DNA of 64,000 nucleotides from Cellulomonas sp. URHD0024 (GTDB taxonomy: Bacteria; Actinomycetota; Actinomycetes; Actinomycetales; Cellulomonadaceae), in NCBI RefSeq assembly GCF_000426185.1, contig NZ_AUEW01000008.1, positions 205,530 through 269,529 on the forward strand, in the 5' to 3' direction. The notes under the pieces were generated by a model, which saw nothing but the letters and a program-made list of their open reading frames with translations, searched no databases and had not been told where the DNA came from. Of the stretch, positions 1-8,129 are shown piece after piece (the first letter of the stretch is position 1; each line of letters opens with the position of its first letter). A program made the position numbers and the translations under genes.

Positions 1-268
1 CCAGGAGGCTTCCCATCGCGGGGCCGATGGGCCAGTCGGGCAGGAGGCACAGGACCACGTCGGACCGGCCGCTGCGCAGTGCCCGAGCGGCGGCCGACGG
101 GGCGTAGCCGAGCCGCTCGGCGACGTCCAGGATCCGCTGCTGGGTGGCCTCCGGGATCTTCTGGTGGGGGGTCCCGTTCAGCACGTAGCTCACGGTGGTC
201 CGCGAGACGCCGGCCTCGCGTGCGACATCCGCACTGGTCACCCGCTTGGGGCGATCGTCGACCGACAT
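1..268 (-). CDS. LacI-family transcriptional regulator (N-terminal part, cut by window edge)
   Basis: The leftward frame starting with ATG at 266-268 gives 89 codons that run off the window. Residues 9-55 form a typical LacI helix-turn-helix and hinge: VTSADVAREAGVSRTTVSYV followed by VLNG and AERLGYAPSAAARALRSG. This family binds palindromic operators and is released by a sugar ligand. The gene diverges from a sugar permease and a GH3 glycosidase, so it is probably their local repressor. The ligand-binding core lies outside the window, so the inducer cannot be guessed. Confidence 0.92.
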   Translation of the reverse strand, partial: MSVDDRPKRVTSADVAREAGVSRTTVSYVLNGTPHQKIPEATQQRILDVAERLGYAPSAAARALRSGRSDVVLCLLPDWPIGPAMGSLL

Positions 269-326
269 CGTCACCAACCTCTCTGATCGGACATCTTGCG
301 CTCGGCCCCACCCTGTGCCACATTAC

Positions 327-358
327 TGACACGCGCAAGTGACACGTGTCAGTGACAC
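327..358. promoter_or_regulatory. Candidate LacI operator: 12-bp palindrome within three TGACAC repeats
   Basis: TGACACGTGTCA at 340-351 is a perfect palindrome with a central CG, as is usual for LacI-family operators. TGACAC also occurs at 327, 340 and 353, exactly 13 bp apart. The site lies between the divergent regulator and the permease. It probably controls both promoters; this is inferred from position and symmetry. Confidence 0.6.
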
Positions 359-434
359 GAATGAGTGATCGGTCCGAGCAAGGAGGCCGTGCTCCCGCAG
401 AAGTTGCTCCCCTCGCACACGACGGAGAACGGCT

Positions 435-1790
435 ATGAGCCCGGAAGTGCAGCACCACCTCAACCCGCTCACGGACGAGACGCCCAGCAGCACCGAGCTG
501 CCGGCGTCCATCGTCACGTCGGGCATCCCGGGCCACGAGCGCCCCGTCCCCCCGTACGCCATCGACCCGCCCACGAAGTCGGTCACCCCGAAGTTCGTGG
601 CGGCGTTCGCCTTCGCCCAGCTCGCGTTGTTCATCGCGCTGCTCGGGCCGGTCACGATCAGCATGGCCATCAAGGTCACCGCGGTGGTCGGCGACGCCCA
701 GGCCACCACGGCCCAGGGCCTCATCCTCGGCGTCGGCGCCCTCGCGGCCCTCCTCGCCAACCCGTTCTTCGGCCGTCTCTCCGACCGCACGATGTCGCGC
801 TGGGGCCGTCGCCGCCCCTGGCTCGTCGGCGGGTCGCTCGGCCTCGCAGCGTTCCTGTTCGTCATCGCGGTCGGCACGAACGTCCCGACCCTGCTGATCG
901 GCTGGTTCCTCGCCCAGCTCGCCGCCAACGCGTGCTTCGCGGCCTACCTCGCGACGATCGCCGACCAGGTCCCGCCCCGGCAGACGGCGAAGATCAGCGC
1001 CCTCGGTGGCGTCATGCAGAACGTCGGCGTCCTGGCCGCCATCTGGATCGCCACCATGTTCACGTCGCAGATGATCGCGCTGTTCATGGTCCCCGCCGCG
1101 ATCGGCGTGGTCGGCATGGTCGTCTACGCGCTGGTGCTCCCCGACAAGCAGCTGCCGCAGCGGCCGCCGTCGATGACGGTGCGCGCGTGGCTCGACACGT
1201 TCTGGCTGAGCCCGCGCCGCTACCCCGACTTCGCCTGGGCCTGGATCTCTCGGTTCCTGCTCATCCTCGGCAGCTTCCTGTTCTCGACGTTCCGGTTCTT
1301 CTGGATGAAGGACCACCTCGGACTCTCCGACGCGGAGGCGGCCGGTGTCGTCTTCAAGGGTGTCCTCATCTACACCGTCGTCCTGGTGGTCGTCGGCCAG
1401 CTGGCCGGGATCGTGTCCGACCGGCTCGCCCGTCGCAAGGTGTTCGTGTTCGCCTCCACCGCCCTGTTCGCCCTCGGCCTCATCCTGCTGACCCAGGTGA
1501 ACGGCGTGAGCGGCTTCTACGTGGTCGAGGCGATCCTCGGCGCGGCGTACGGCATCTACATGGGCGTCGACCTCGCCCTCGTCATCGGCGTCCTGCCCAA
1601 CCCGGACGACTCCGCCAAGGACCTCGGTGTCTTCAACATCGCCAACGCCGCGCCGCAGTCGCTGGCACCGTTCCTCGGTGCGCTGCTGATCGGTGGGGCC
1701 GCGAAGAACTACGACCTGCTCTACATCTCGGCGGCGGCCCTGACCTTCCTCGGAGCCCTCGCGATCATCCCCGTCAAGAAGGTGAAGTGA
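435..1790 (+). CDS. MFS sugar permease (GPH/SLC45-like), probably for beta-glucosides
   Basis: A 451-residue polytopic membrane protein with about 12 hydrophobic segments. The loop after segment 2 carries GRLSDRTMSRWGRRRPWLV, the RxGRRRPW signature common in glycoside/sucrose-type symporters. A polar tail of about 50 residues precedes the first membrane segment. The ATG at 435 follows a GGAG ribosome site. Its stop codon shares one base with the ATG of the GH3 gene, so the two are almost certainly co-translated. Uptake of a glycoside that the cytoplasmic GH3 then cleaves is the simplest reading; the substrate itself is inference. Confidence 0.85.
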   Translation: MSPEVQHHLNPLTDETPSSTELPASIVTSGIPGHERPVPPYAIDPPTKSVTPKFVAAFAFAQLALFIALLGPVTISMAIKVTAVVGDAQATTAQGLILGVGALAALLANPFFGRLSDRTMSRWGRRRPWLVGGSLGLAAFLFVIAVGTNVPTLLIGWFLAQLAANACFAAYLATIADQVPPRQTAKISALGGVMQNVGVLAAIWIATMFTSQMIALFMVPAAIGVVGMVVYALVLPDKQLPQRPPSMTVRAWLDTFWLSPRRYPDFAWAWISRFLLILGSFLFSTFRFFWMKDHLGLSDAEAAGVVFKGVLIYTVVLVVVGQLAGIVSDRLARRKVFVFASTALFALGLILLTQVNGVSGFYVVEAILGAAYGIYMGVDLALVIGVLPNPDDSAKDLGVFNIANAAPQSLAPFLGALLIGGAAKNYDLLYISAAALTFLGALAIIPVKKVK

Positions 1791-4252
1791 TGACGAACCC
1801 GTCCTCGATCGACCCGTCCGTTCTCGTCGCGAAGGTCGACCTGGAGACCAAGGTCCGGCTGCTCACGGGAGCCAGCGCGTTCACGCTGGCCCCGGAGGAG
1901 TCGATCGGCCTCGGCGAGGTCAACCTCTCCGACGGTCCGACCGGAGTCCGCGGCCTGAAGTTCAGCGGCGGCCGTCAGGTGGCCCTGTTCCCGAACGCCA
2001 CGCTGCTCGCCTCGGCCTGGGACGAGGAGACGACCGCCGAGGTCGGTCGGATGCTCGCCGAGGAGGCGATGGCGCAGGACATCCACGTGGTGCTCGGCCC
2101 GACGATCAACCTGCACCGCTCGACGCTCGGCGGCCGGCTGTTCGAGGCGTACTCCGAGGACCCGCTGCTCACCGGCAAGCTCGCCGCCGCGTACGTCCGG
2201 GGGCTGCAGTCGCTCGCCGTCGGCGCGTGCCTCAAGCACCTCGTCGCCAACGAGTCCGAGACGGCGCGCAACACCATGAACTCGGTGGTGGACGCCAAGA
2301 CGCTGCGCGAGCTGTACCTGCTGCCGTTCGAGATCGCGACGGCCGAGTCGGACCCGTGGTCGATGATGGCGGCCTACAACGACGTCAACGGCGTCGCGGC
2401 CACCGAGCAGGACCACGTCATCAACGACGTGGTCAAGGGTGAGTGGGGCTACACCGGCCTGATCATGTCGGACTGGTTCGCGACGAAGACCGCTGCGCCC
2501 GCGGCAGCCGGCGGCCTCGACCTCGTGATGCCCGGGCCGGAGGGGCCGTGGGGGGCCACCTTGGTCGCCGCCGTGCGCAACGGTGACCTCGACGAGTCCG
2601 TGGTCGACGACCACCTGCGCCGGCTCCTCGTCCTCGCGGACCGGGTGGGCGCGCTCGGCGAGCTCCGGTCGCTCCCGACGGATCTGCCCGCCCCCGACTC
2701 CCCGGTACGCCGGGAGCAGCTCACCCGCCTCGCGGCTGCCGGGATGACCGTGCTGACCAACGACGACGTCCTGCCGCTGACCCGCGGCACGTCTGTCGCG
2801 CTCATCGGCCGGCACGCCCTGGAGACCATCGACATGGGTGGCGGCTCCGCGCAGGTCAACCCGCCGTACCAGGTGAGCGTGGCCGAGGGCCTCACTGCTC
2901 TGCTCGACTCCGTGGAGGTCGTCGACGGGGTCGAGGTCCGCACCCGGCCCGTCCCCGCCCGTCCGGGCTTCGTGCTCGACCCCTCGACAGGGAACCCCGG
3001 CGTCCACATCACGCTGCTCGCGGCCGACGGGTCGGTGCTCGAGGAGCGCCACGACGCCCCGTCCACCGTGATGGTCGGGTTCGACGACGACTTCAGCGAG
3101 CCGGTCGCCACCGTGCGGTTCCGCGCTCGAGTCGCTGCCGACGGTCCCGTCGAGGTCGGCGTGATCGGCGTCGGCGCGTGGGAGCTCACCGTCGGCGAGA
3201 CGTCGCGCTCGTTCGAGCTGCGCTCGTCGGGCGGGTTCGCCGAGGAGATGCTCGCGCCGCCCGTCGAGACCGGGACGGTCGAGATGGGCCCCGACGACAT
3301 CATCGACGGGGAGGCCATGCTGCGGCCGCCGGCCCGGACGGACGTCCTCGACGGCGTCTCGACCGTCGAGGCGACCGCCAACCCGCTCGCCGGCGTCGGC
3401 CTCTTCGGGCTCGTCGCCCGCCCGGCACCCCAGCCGGTCGAGTCGGTGATCGCCGCGGCTGCCGCGGCCGCCGCGCAGGCCGACGTGGCCGTGGTCGTCG
3501 TCGGGCTCACCGAGGAGCAGGAGACTGAGTCCGTCGACAAGTCGACGCTCGCCCTCCCCGGCGCGCAGGACGCGCTGGTCAGCGCCGTCGCCGCGGCCGC
3601 CCGACGGACCGTCGTCGTCGTGAACGCCGCCACCCCGGTGCTCATGCCGTGGCTCGACGAGGTCGACGCCGTGCTGTGGGCCGGACTGCCCGGCCAGGAG
3701 GGCGGCCACGCGGTCGCCGCCGCGCTGCTCGGTGACATCGAGCCCGCCGGCCGGCTCGTCACCACGTTCCCCGCCGCCGACGGTGCCGCGCCCGCGTGGT
3801 CCGTCACGCCGGTGGATGGCGACCTCGAGTACACCGAGGGAACCTTCATCGGCTACCGCGGGCACTGGGCAGGGAACGCTCCGGCACCGGCCTTCTGGCT
3901 CGGCCACGGCCTCGGGTACTCGACCTGGTCGTACAGCGACGCGGCCGTCTCGCTCGACGGCCCCTCGCCGCAGGTGTCTGTGACGGTGACCAACACAGGC
4001 CCCCGCGACTCGCGCGAGGTCGTGCAGGTCTACCTCGAGCCGTCGTCGTCCGACGAGCCCGTCCGGCTGGTCGGCTGGACCGCCGTCTCGGTCCCGGCCG
4101 GTGCGTCAGCCTCCGTCCAGGTCCGCACGGACGACCGGCTCTGGCGTTCGTGGGACACCGACTCCGGTGCCTGGTCGCGGATCGCGGACGGCGGTCGGCT
4201 GCTCGTCGCCCGCGGCCTCGGCGACGTGCGGGCCAGCCTGTCGCTGGACTGA
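1790..4252 (+). CDS. Glycoside hydrolase family 3 beta-glucosidase with PA14-like insert
   Basis: An 820-residue protein starting at the ATG at 1790 (TGATGA overlap with the permease stop), with no signal peptide. The N-terminal GH3 barrel includes KHLVANESETARNTMNSVVD and the nucleophile motif GLIMSDWF (Asp228). The C-terminal alpha/beta domain begins near residue 305 and is interrupted at about residues 385-485 by a beta-rich segment resembling PA14. A fibronectin-like tail ends the protein. This layout matches intracellular GH3 beta-glucosidases that hydrolyse short oligosaccharides or aryl glucosides. Together with the permease and LacI regulator it forms a self-contained catabolic module. 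Confidence 0.92.
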   Translation: MTNPSSIDPSVLVAKVDLETKVRLLTGASAFTLAPEESIGLGEVNLSDGPTGVRGLKFSGGRQVALFPNATLLASAWDEETTAEVGRMLAEEAMAQDIHVVLGPTINLHRSTLGGRLFEAYSEDPLLTGKLAAAYVRGLQSLAVGACLKHLVANESETARNTMNSVVDAKTLRELYLLPFEIATAESDPWSMMAAYNDVNGVAATEQDHVINDVVKGEWGYTGLIMSDWFATKTAAPAAAGGLDLVMPGPEGPWGATLVAAVRNGDLDESVVDDHLRRLLVLADRVGALGELRSLPTDLPAPDSPVRREQLTRLAAAGMTVLTNDDVLPLTRGTSVALIGRHALETIDMGGGSAQVNPPYQVSVAEGLTALLDSVEVVDGVEVRTRPVPARPGFVLDPSTGNPGVHITLLAADGSVLEERHDAPSTVMVGFDDDFSEPVATVRFRARVAADGPVEVGVIGVGAWELTVGETSRSFELRSSGGFAEEMLAPPVETGTVEMGPDDIIDGEAMLRPPARTDVLDGVSTVEATANPLAGVGLFGLVARPAPQPVESVIAAAAAAAAQADVAVVVVGLTEEQETESVDKSTLALPGAQDALVSAVAAAARRTVVVVNAATPVLMPWLDEVDAVLWAGLPGQEGGHAVAAALLGDIEPAGRLVTTFPAADGAAPAWSVTPVDGDLEYTEGTFIGYRGHWAGNAPAPAFWLGHGLGYSTWSYSDAAVSLDGPSPQVSVTVTNTGPRDSREVVQVYLEPSSSDEPVRLVGWTAVSVPAGASASVQVRTDDRLWRSWDTDSGAWSRIADGGRLLVARGLGDVRASLSLD

Positions 4253-4265
4253 CCGCCGAGCACGA

Positions 4266-4288
4266 GGGGGGCGTCCGCGACGCCCCCC
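4266..4288 (+). terminator. Strong hairpin after the GH3 gene
   Basis: GGGGGGCGTC at 4266-4275 pairs perfectly with GACGCCCCCC at 4279-4288 across a three-base loop. It lies 14 bases past the GH3 stop codon. There is no T-tract, as is common for actinobacterial terminators. Confidence 0.8.
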
Positions 4289-4377
4289 GCGTGCCCTGCC
4301 GGCGCAAGGTGACCGCCCAGGCGGCAGCCACCTGTAGCTGCAGAATCCCGCCGGCGGCCCGTCTGGGACCATGGCGC

Positions 4378-5388
4378 GTGCTCACGTTTCCGCCGCCGCT
4401 CAGGCCAGGCGACCGCATCGGTGTCACGTCTCCGTCGTCCGGCGTCCACGGGCCAGCGGCTGCCCGCATCGAGTTCTGCGAAGACTGGCTGCGGAAGGCC
4501 GGTTTCGAGGTCGTCGTCGGGCGCGTGATGGACGGCACCGGCCTCACCGCGGGGCCGGCCGCCGCCCGCGCGGCCGAGCTCACCGCGATGCTGTGCGACC
4601 CCACGATCCGGTGCGTCATCCCACCGTGGGGCGGCGAGACGGCGATCGACCTGCTGGACCTGCTCGACTGGGACGCGCTCGCCGCCGCGGAACCGACGTG
4701 GCTCGTCGGCTTCTCCGACCTGTCCACGGTGCTGCTTCCGTTCACGACCCGGTTGGGGTGGGCGACGGTGCACGGGGACAACCTCGCCGACACCCCGTAC
4801 GAAGCGCCGGAGGGGCTGTTGAGCTGGCTCGATGTCGTCGCCGGGCCAGGCCCGCACGTGCAGCGGGACTCGGGCGTGGTCGCCGGCTGGTGGGGGTTCG
4901 AGGAGGACGTCCGCGCCACGCAGTGGAGGCGCGTCGGCGAGGGCCGGTGGACCCTGCACGGCGCCGAGTCCCTGCACGTGACGGGGCGACTCGTCGGCGG
5001 GTGCGTCGAGACGCTGTGCAACATTGCCGGAACGCCGTACGGCGACGTCGCGGCGTTCGGTCGCGAGCATGCGCAGGACGGGCTGATCGTCTACGTCGAG
5101 GCGGCCGAGGACGAGGCCGCGACGATCTGCCGCAACCTGCACGGCCTGCGCCTGGCCGGGTGGTTCGACCATGCCCGCGCGGTGCTCGTCGGCCGGACGG
5201 CAGCACCCGACCACCCGAGGATGACCCAGCGGGAAGCCGTCCTGGACGCCCTGGGCCGGCTGGGCATCCCGATCGTCTTCGACGTGGAGATCGGGCACGT
5301 CCCGCCACATCTGCCGCTGGTCAACGGGGCGCTGGCGACCCTGACCGTCGACGGGGACACCCGCGAGATCCGGCAGCTGCTCCGCTGA
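4378..5388 (+). CDS. Peptidase S66 family (LD-carboxypeptidase / MccF-like)
   Basis: A 336-residue cytosolic protein. The GTG at 4378 opens directly into LTFPPPLRPGDRIGVTSPSS, the usual start of S66 proteins. The Ser-Glu-His triad is visible: Ser113 in GFSDLST, Glu241 in VYVEAAEDEA and His307 in EIGHVPPHLPL. The family cleaves murein tetrapeptides (LdcA) or peptidyl nucleotides, as in MccF self-immunity to microcin C. The closer similarity here seems to be to the MccF branch, but this needs a tree. It stands alone between terminator-like sequences and has no microcin cluster nearby. Confidence 0.85.
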   Translation: MLTFPPPLRPGDRIGVTSPSSGVHGPAAARIEFCEDWLRKAGFEVVVGRVMDGTGLTAGPAAARAAELTAMLCDPTIRCVIPPWGGETAIDLLDLLDWDALAAAEPTWLVGFSDLSTVLLPFTTRLGWATVHGDNLADTPYEAPEGLLSWLDVVAGPGPHVQRDSGVVAGWWGFEEDVRATQWRRVGEGRWTLHGAESLHVTGRLVGGCVETLCNIAGTPYGDVAAFGREHAQDGLIVYVEAAEDEAATICRNLHGLRLAGWFDHARAVLVGRTAAPDHPRMTQREAVLDALGRLGIPIVFDVEIGHVPPHLPLVNGALATLTVDGDTREIRQLLR

Positions 5389-5415
5389 GCGTCGGCACGA
5401 ACTAGCCTCGGAAGG

Positions 5416-6438
5416 GTGGGTTGGACCGACCGGGCGCCGGGCCCGACGAAGCACGCACACGCGCTGCGTGGTCTGTCGGTCGCCCTCGCCCTGCTGCTGA
5501 CGACGGCGTGCCAGGCAGGACCGACCACCCCACCCAGTACGCCACCGTCCACGCCGGCCGGGCAGACCGTCGCCGCCGCACCGCCGACCAGTGCCACGCC
5601 TGACCCGTCGGCGTCGACCGTGGTCGTGAGCGACCCGGACGGAGCGCCGTGCCTCGGCGCGCCGCCCCCGCAGCGCTGGGAGCACGTGCTGTGGATCTGG
5701 TTCGAGAACAAGGCCGACGTCGCTGTGCTGGGCTCCCCCCAGGCGCCGTACCTCAACCGTGTCGCGACGATGTGCGGCAGGGCCGACGACTACCACGGCA
5801 TCACCCATCCGTCCCTGCCGAACTACCTCGCCGCGACGTCGGGTTCGACGCACGACGTCCGCAACGACGCCGGTCCGGCCGTCCACCCGATCGCCGGACC
5901 GTCGCTGTTCAGCCAGGTGGCCGAGGCCGGGCTCGAGTGGCGTTCGTACCAGGAGGCGATCCCCGCGCCGTGCGCGCAGGACTCCGCGGGCCCGTACGCG
6001 GTGAAGCACAACCCCGCCGCGTACTACACGGAGCTCCGGTCGGACTGCGCGCGGTGGGACGTGGGGCTCGATGCGCTGACCGCCGACCTGGCCGCCGGAT
6101 CGCTCCCGGCATTCGCCTTCGTCACGCCGGACATGTGCAACGACACCCACGACTGCTCGGTCGCCACGGGCGACACGTGGCTGAGCGACGTCCTGCCGAC
6201 GATCCTGCGCAGCCGGTCGTACACCGACGGCACGACGGCCGTCTTCGTGACCTACGACGAGGACGACTCCGCGCACGACAACGTGGTGCCGTTCGTCGCG
6301 ATCGCGCCGAGCGTCCCGGCCGGCTCGGTCTTCCCGGGCCGGACCGACCACTACACGCTGCTCCGCACGACGGAGACCATGCTCGGCCTCCCGCCTCTGG
6401 GGCTCGCAGGCTCCGCCTCGACGCTGCCCCACTTCTGA
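5416..6438 (+). CDS. Secreted lipoprotein phosphoesterase (acid phosphatase / phospholipase C-like)
   Basis: A protein of about 340 residues with a GTG start near 5416. A hydrophobic signal ends in LLLTTAC, a lipobox whose Cys would be lipidated, followed by a Thr/Pro/Ser-rich linker of about 50 residues. The catalytic region contains WIWFENKAD, HPSLPNYLAATSG, PDMCNDTHDC and FVTYDEDDSAHDN, the pattern of the phosphoesterase superfamily (PF04185) that includes acid phosphatase AcpA and PLC. Several conserved Asp, Asn and His residues that would bind metal are present. It probably releases phosphate from extracellular esters at the cell surface. Confidence 0.8.
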   Translation: MGWTDRAPGPTKHAHALRGLSVALALLLTTACQAGPTTPPSTPPSTPAGQTVAAAPPTSATPDPSASTVVVSDPDGAPCLGAPPPQRWEHVLWIWFENKADVAVLGSPQAPYLNRVATMCGRADDYHGITHPSLPNYLAATSGSTHDVRNDAGPAVHPIAGPSLFSQVAEAGLEWRSYQEAIPAPCAQDSAGPYAVKHNPAAYYTELRSDCARWDVGLDALTADLAAGSLPAFAFVTPDMCNDTHDCSVATGDTWLSDVLPTILRSRSYTDGTTAVFVTYDEDDSAHDNVVPFVAIAPSVPAGSVFPGRTDHYTLLRTTETMLGLPPLGLAGSASTLPHF

Positions 6439-6494
6439 CGACGACGAGCCGGACGGCATCACACGACCTCCGGCCGGTGACGTGGCCCGTCACG

Positions 6495-6523
6495 GACGAC
6501 CGTCGTTGATCCGCGCGGTCGTC
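6495..6523. terminator. Hairpin between convergent genes
   Basis: GACGACCG at 6495-6502 is perfectly repeated in inverted form at 6516-6523, with a 13-base loop, between the phosphoesterase and the leftward gene. A second weaker stem (GTGACG / CGTCAC, 6477-6493) lies just upstream. It could stop transcription from both sides. Confidence 0.5.
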
Positions 6524-7058
6524 AGGTCGAAGCGAGGTCCGCCTGGATCTCGCGGATGACCGTCGCGAGGACGCCGGACGCGAGCAGCCCGGAACCGAGC
6601 GGTCCCGCCGAGTCCTCACCGAGCGGGGGCAGCCTCCGCAGCGCCGCCCGGGTGGCTGGGGTCATGTGCTGAAGCTGCCAGCGGACCTCGTCGCCGACGG
6701 CGTCCGCGCGATCGGGGCGCCCGAGGCCGGCCGCCTTCGCTGCGTAGGCGGCTGCGCCGAGAGCGTGCGCGCCCATGTGCGCGACGCCCCAAGCCTGCGC
6801 CGCCGCCCTGGCTGCGGCGACAGCCGCGGGCGAGCGGACGACATGCGCTGCACGGCCGCCGACGAAACGTCGGCGGATCTCGTCGGCGGCACGCAGCTCG
6901 CCGCGACTGAACGCCCGCGCGCGTGCGATGGCGTCGCGCGGACGATCGTCGTCCGGCGCCTCGGCCTCGAACAGCGGCAGGACACGCTCTGCGCAATCCG
7001 CCGCCCACCCCGCGACGGTGCGCCGATCAGCCTCGCTGAGCGCCTGGGGAGAAACCAC
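6522..7058 (-). CDS. Putative immunity-protein family (Imm5-like helical protein)
   Basis: A 178-residue Ala/Arg-rich helical protein. The GTG at 7058 is chosen because GGAGG at 7064-7068 sits five bases upstream. Features seen are WAADCAERVLPLFE, DDDRPRDAIARARAF and an AHMGAHALGAAAYAAKAAG helix. This layout resembles the family often labelled putative immunity protein in actinobacteria. No toxin gene accompanies it, so a role in toxin neutralisation is unproven. Confidence is fair in the family and low in the function. Confidence 0.6.
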   Translation of the reverse strand: MVSPQALSEADRRTVAGWAADCAERVLPLFEAEAPDDDRPRDAIARARAFSRGELRAADEIRRRFVGGRAAHVVRSPAAVAAARAAAQAWGVAHMGAHALGAAAYAAKAAGLGRPDRADAVGDEVRWQLQHMTPATRAALRRLPPLGEDSAGPLGSGLLASGVLATVIREIQADLAST

Positions 7059-7177
7059 ACGGACCTCCAACGGGCGGCCTACGCGGAGACGGACTCCTGG
7101 GCGGCACGCTCCAGGAAGTCCGTCAGCGCGTCCCGCATCTTCTCGGGGCGACGCACCTGTTCCGGCTCGGGCCGGCG

Positions 7178-8101
7178 TCAGATGCGCACGACGACCTTGC
7201 CCCGGACATGACCGGTCGCGCTGGCCTCGTGCGCCGCAGCGGTGTCCGCGAGCTCGAAGACCTGGGCGATCTCGACCTTCAGCCGACCGTCGTCGGCCAG
7301 CGCGGCGAGAGCCTCGAGGTCCTGGGTCGACGGCCGGACCCAGACGTAGTGCCCGCCGAGCTCGTCGCGGGCCGCGGCGTCCAGGATCGACGCGATGGTG
7401 CCGCCGTCGGCCAGCAGGGCGGGGGCGGTCGCGATCGCCTCGGTGCCGCCGTAGTGCAGGATCACGTCGACGCCCTCGGGCGCGAGGGCGCGGACGCGCT
7501 CGACGAGCCCGTCGCCGTACTCGACCGGCTCCGCACCCAGGCCCCGCAGGTACTCGTGGTTCGCCGAGGACGCGGTGCCGAGGACCCGGGCGCCGAGTGC
7601 GGCGGCGATCTGGACGGCGAAGGAGCCGACGCCACCGGCGGCTGCGTGCACGAGCACTGTCTGACCTGCCTGGACGCCCGCGCGCCGGATCGACTGGTAC
7701 GCGGTGAGGCCGGCGAGCGGCACGCCGGCGGCCTCCTCGAACGACAGCGACGCGGGCTTGCGTGCGAGCGTCCGGACGGGCGCTGACACGTACTCGGCGA
7801 ACGTCCCACCGTGCACCCAGTCCTTGCGGACGTAGCCGAAGACCTCGTCGCCGACCTGCAGCTCGGGGGTGTCCAGGCCGACCCGCTCGACGACGCCGGC
7901 GACGTCCCACCCGGGGATCGCCGGGAAACCGACGTCCATCGCCCCGTCGAGGTAGCCGGCACGGACATACCCGTCGACGGGGTTCACGGACGCTGCCCTG
8001 ACGCGGACGAGGACGGAGTCGGCGCCGACCTTCGGGATCGGCTGGTCGGTGAGCTCGAGGACGTCGGGGCCGCCGTAGCGGGAGTAGGTGATTGCTCGCA
8101 T
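7178..8101 (-). CDS. NADP-dependent quinone-type oxidoreductase (MDR family)
   Basis: A 307-residue protein starting at the ATG at 8099-8101. MRAITYSRYGGPDVLELTD is the usual opening of zeta-crystallin-like reductases. A GroES-like domain (residues 1-120) is followed by a Rossmann domain with VLVHAAAGGVGSFAVQIA, the NADPH-binding motif. The zinc-binding Cys residues of alcohol dehydrogenases are absent, so this is a zinc-free member acting on quinones or enones. It lies 28 bases from the EPSP synthase-like gene in the same direction and may be co-transcribed with it. Confidence 0.85.
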   Translation of the reverse strand: MRAITYSRYGGPDVLELTDQPIPKVGADSVLVRVRAASVNPVDGYVRAGYLDGAMDVGFPAIPGWDVAGVVERVGLDTPELQVGDEVFGYVRKDWVHGGTFAEYVSAPVRTLARKPASLSFEEAAGVPLAGLTAYQSIRRAGVQAGQTVLVHAAAGGVGSFAVQIAAALGARVLGTASSANHEYLRGLGAEPVEYGDGLVERVRALAPEGVDVILHYGGTEAIATAPALLADGGTIASILDAAARDELGGHYVWVRPSTQDLEALAALADDGRLKVEIAQVFELADTAAAHEASATGHVRGKVVVRI

Positions 8102-8129
8102 ACCCGTCGCAGCAGCCGCGGCAGCAGCC

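Noticed and set aside
365..1789. Upstream extension of the GH3 reading frame over the whole permease gene
   Set aside because: The extension is Arg/Pro/His-rich shadow sequence; GH3 homology starts at the ATG at 1790, which overlaps the permease stop.
1721..3907. Long leftward open frame opposite the GH3 gene
   Set aside because: Arg/Gly/Asp-rich translation without homology; a common antisense shadow in GC-rich DNA.
7080..7177. Short leftward peptide (RRPEKMRDALTDFLERAAQE..) between the immunity-like and oxidoreductase genes
   Set aside because: Fewer than 35 residues, no ribosome site, no recognised family; perhaps a relic but not supportable as a gene.
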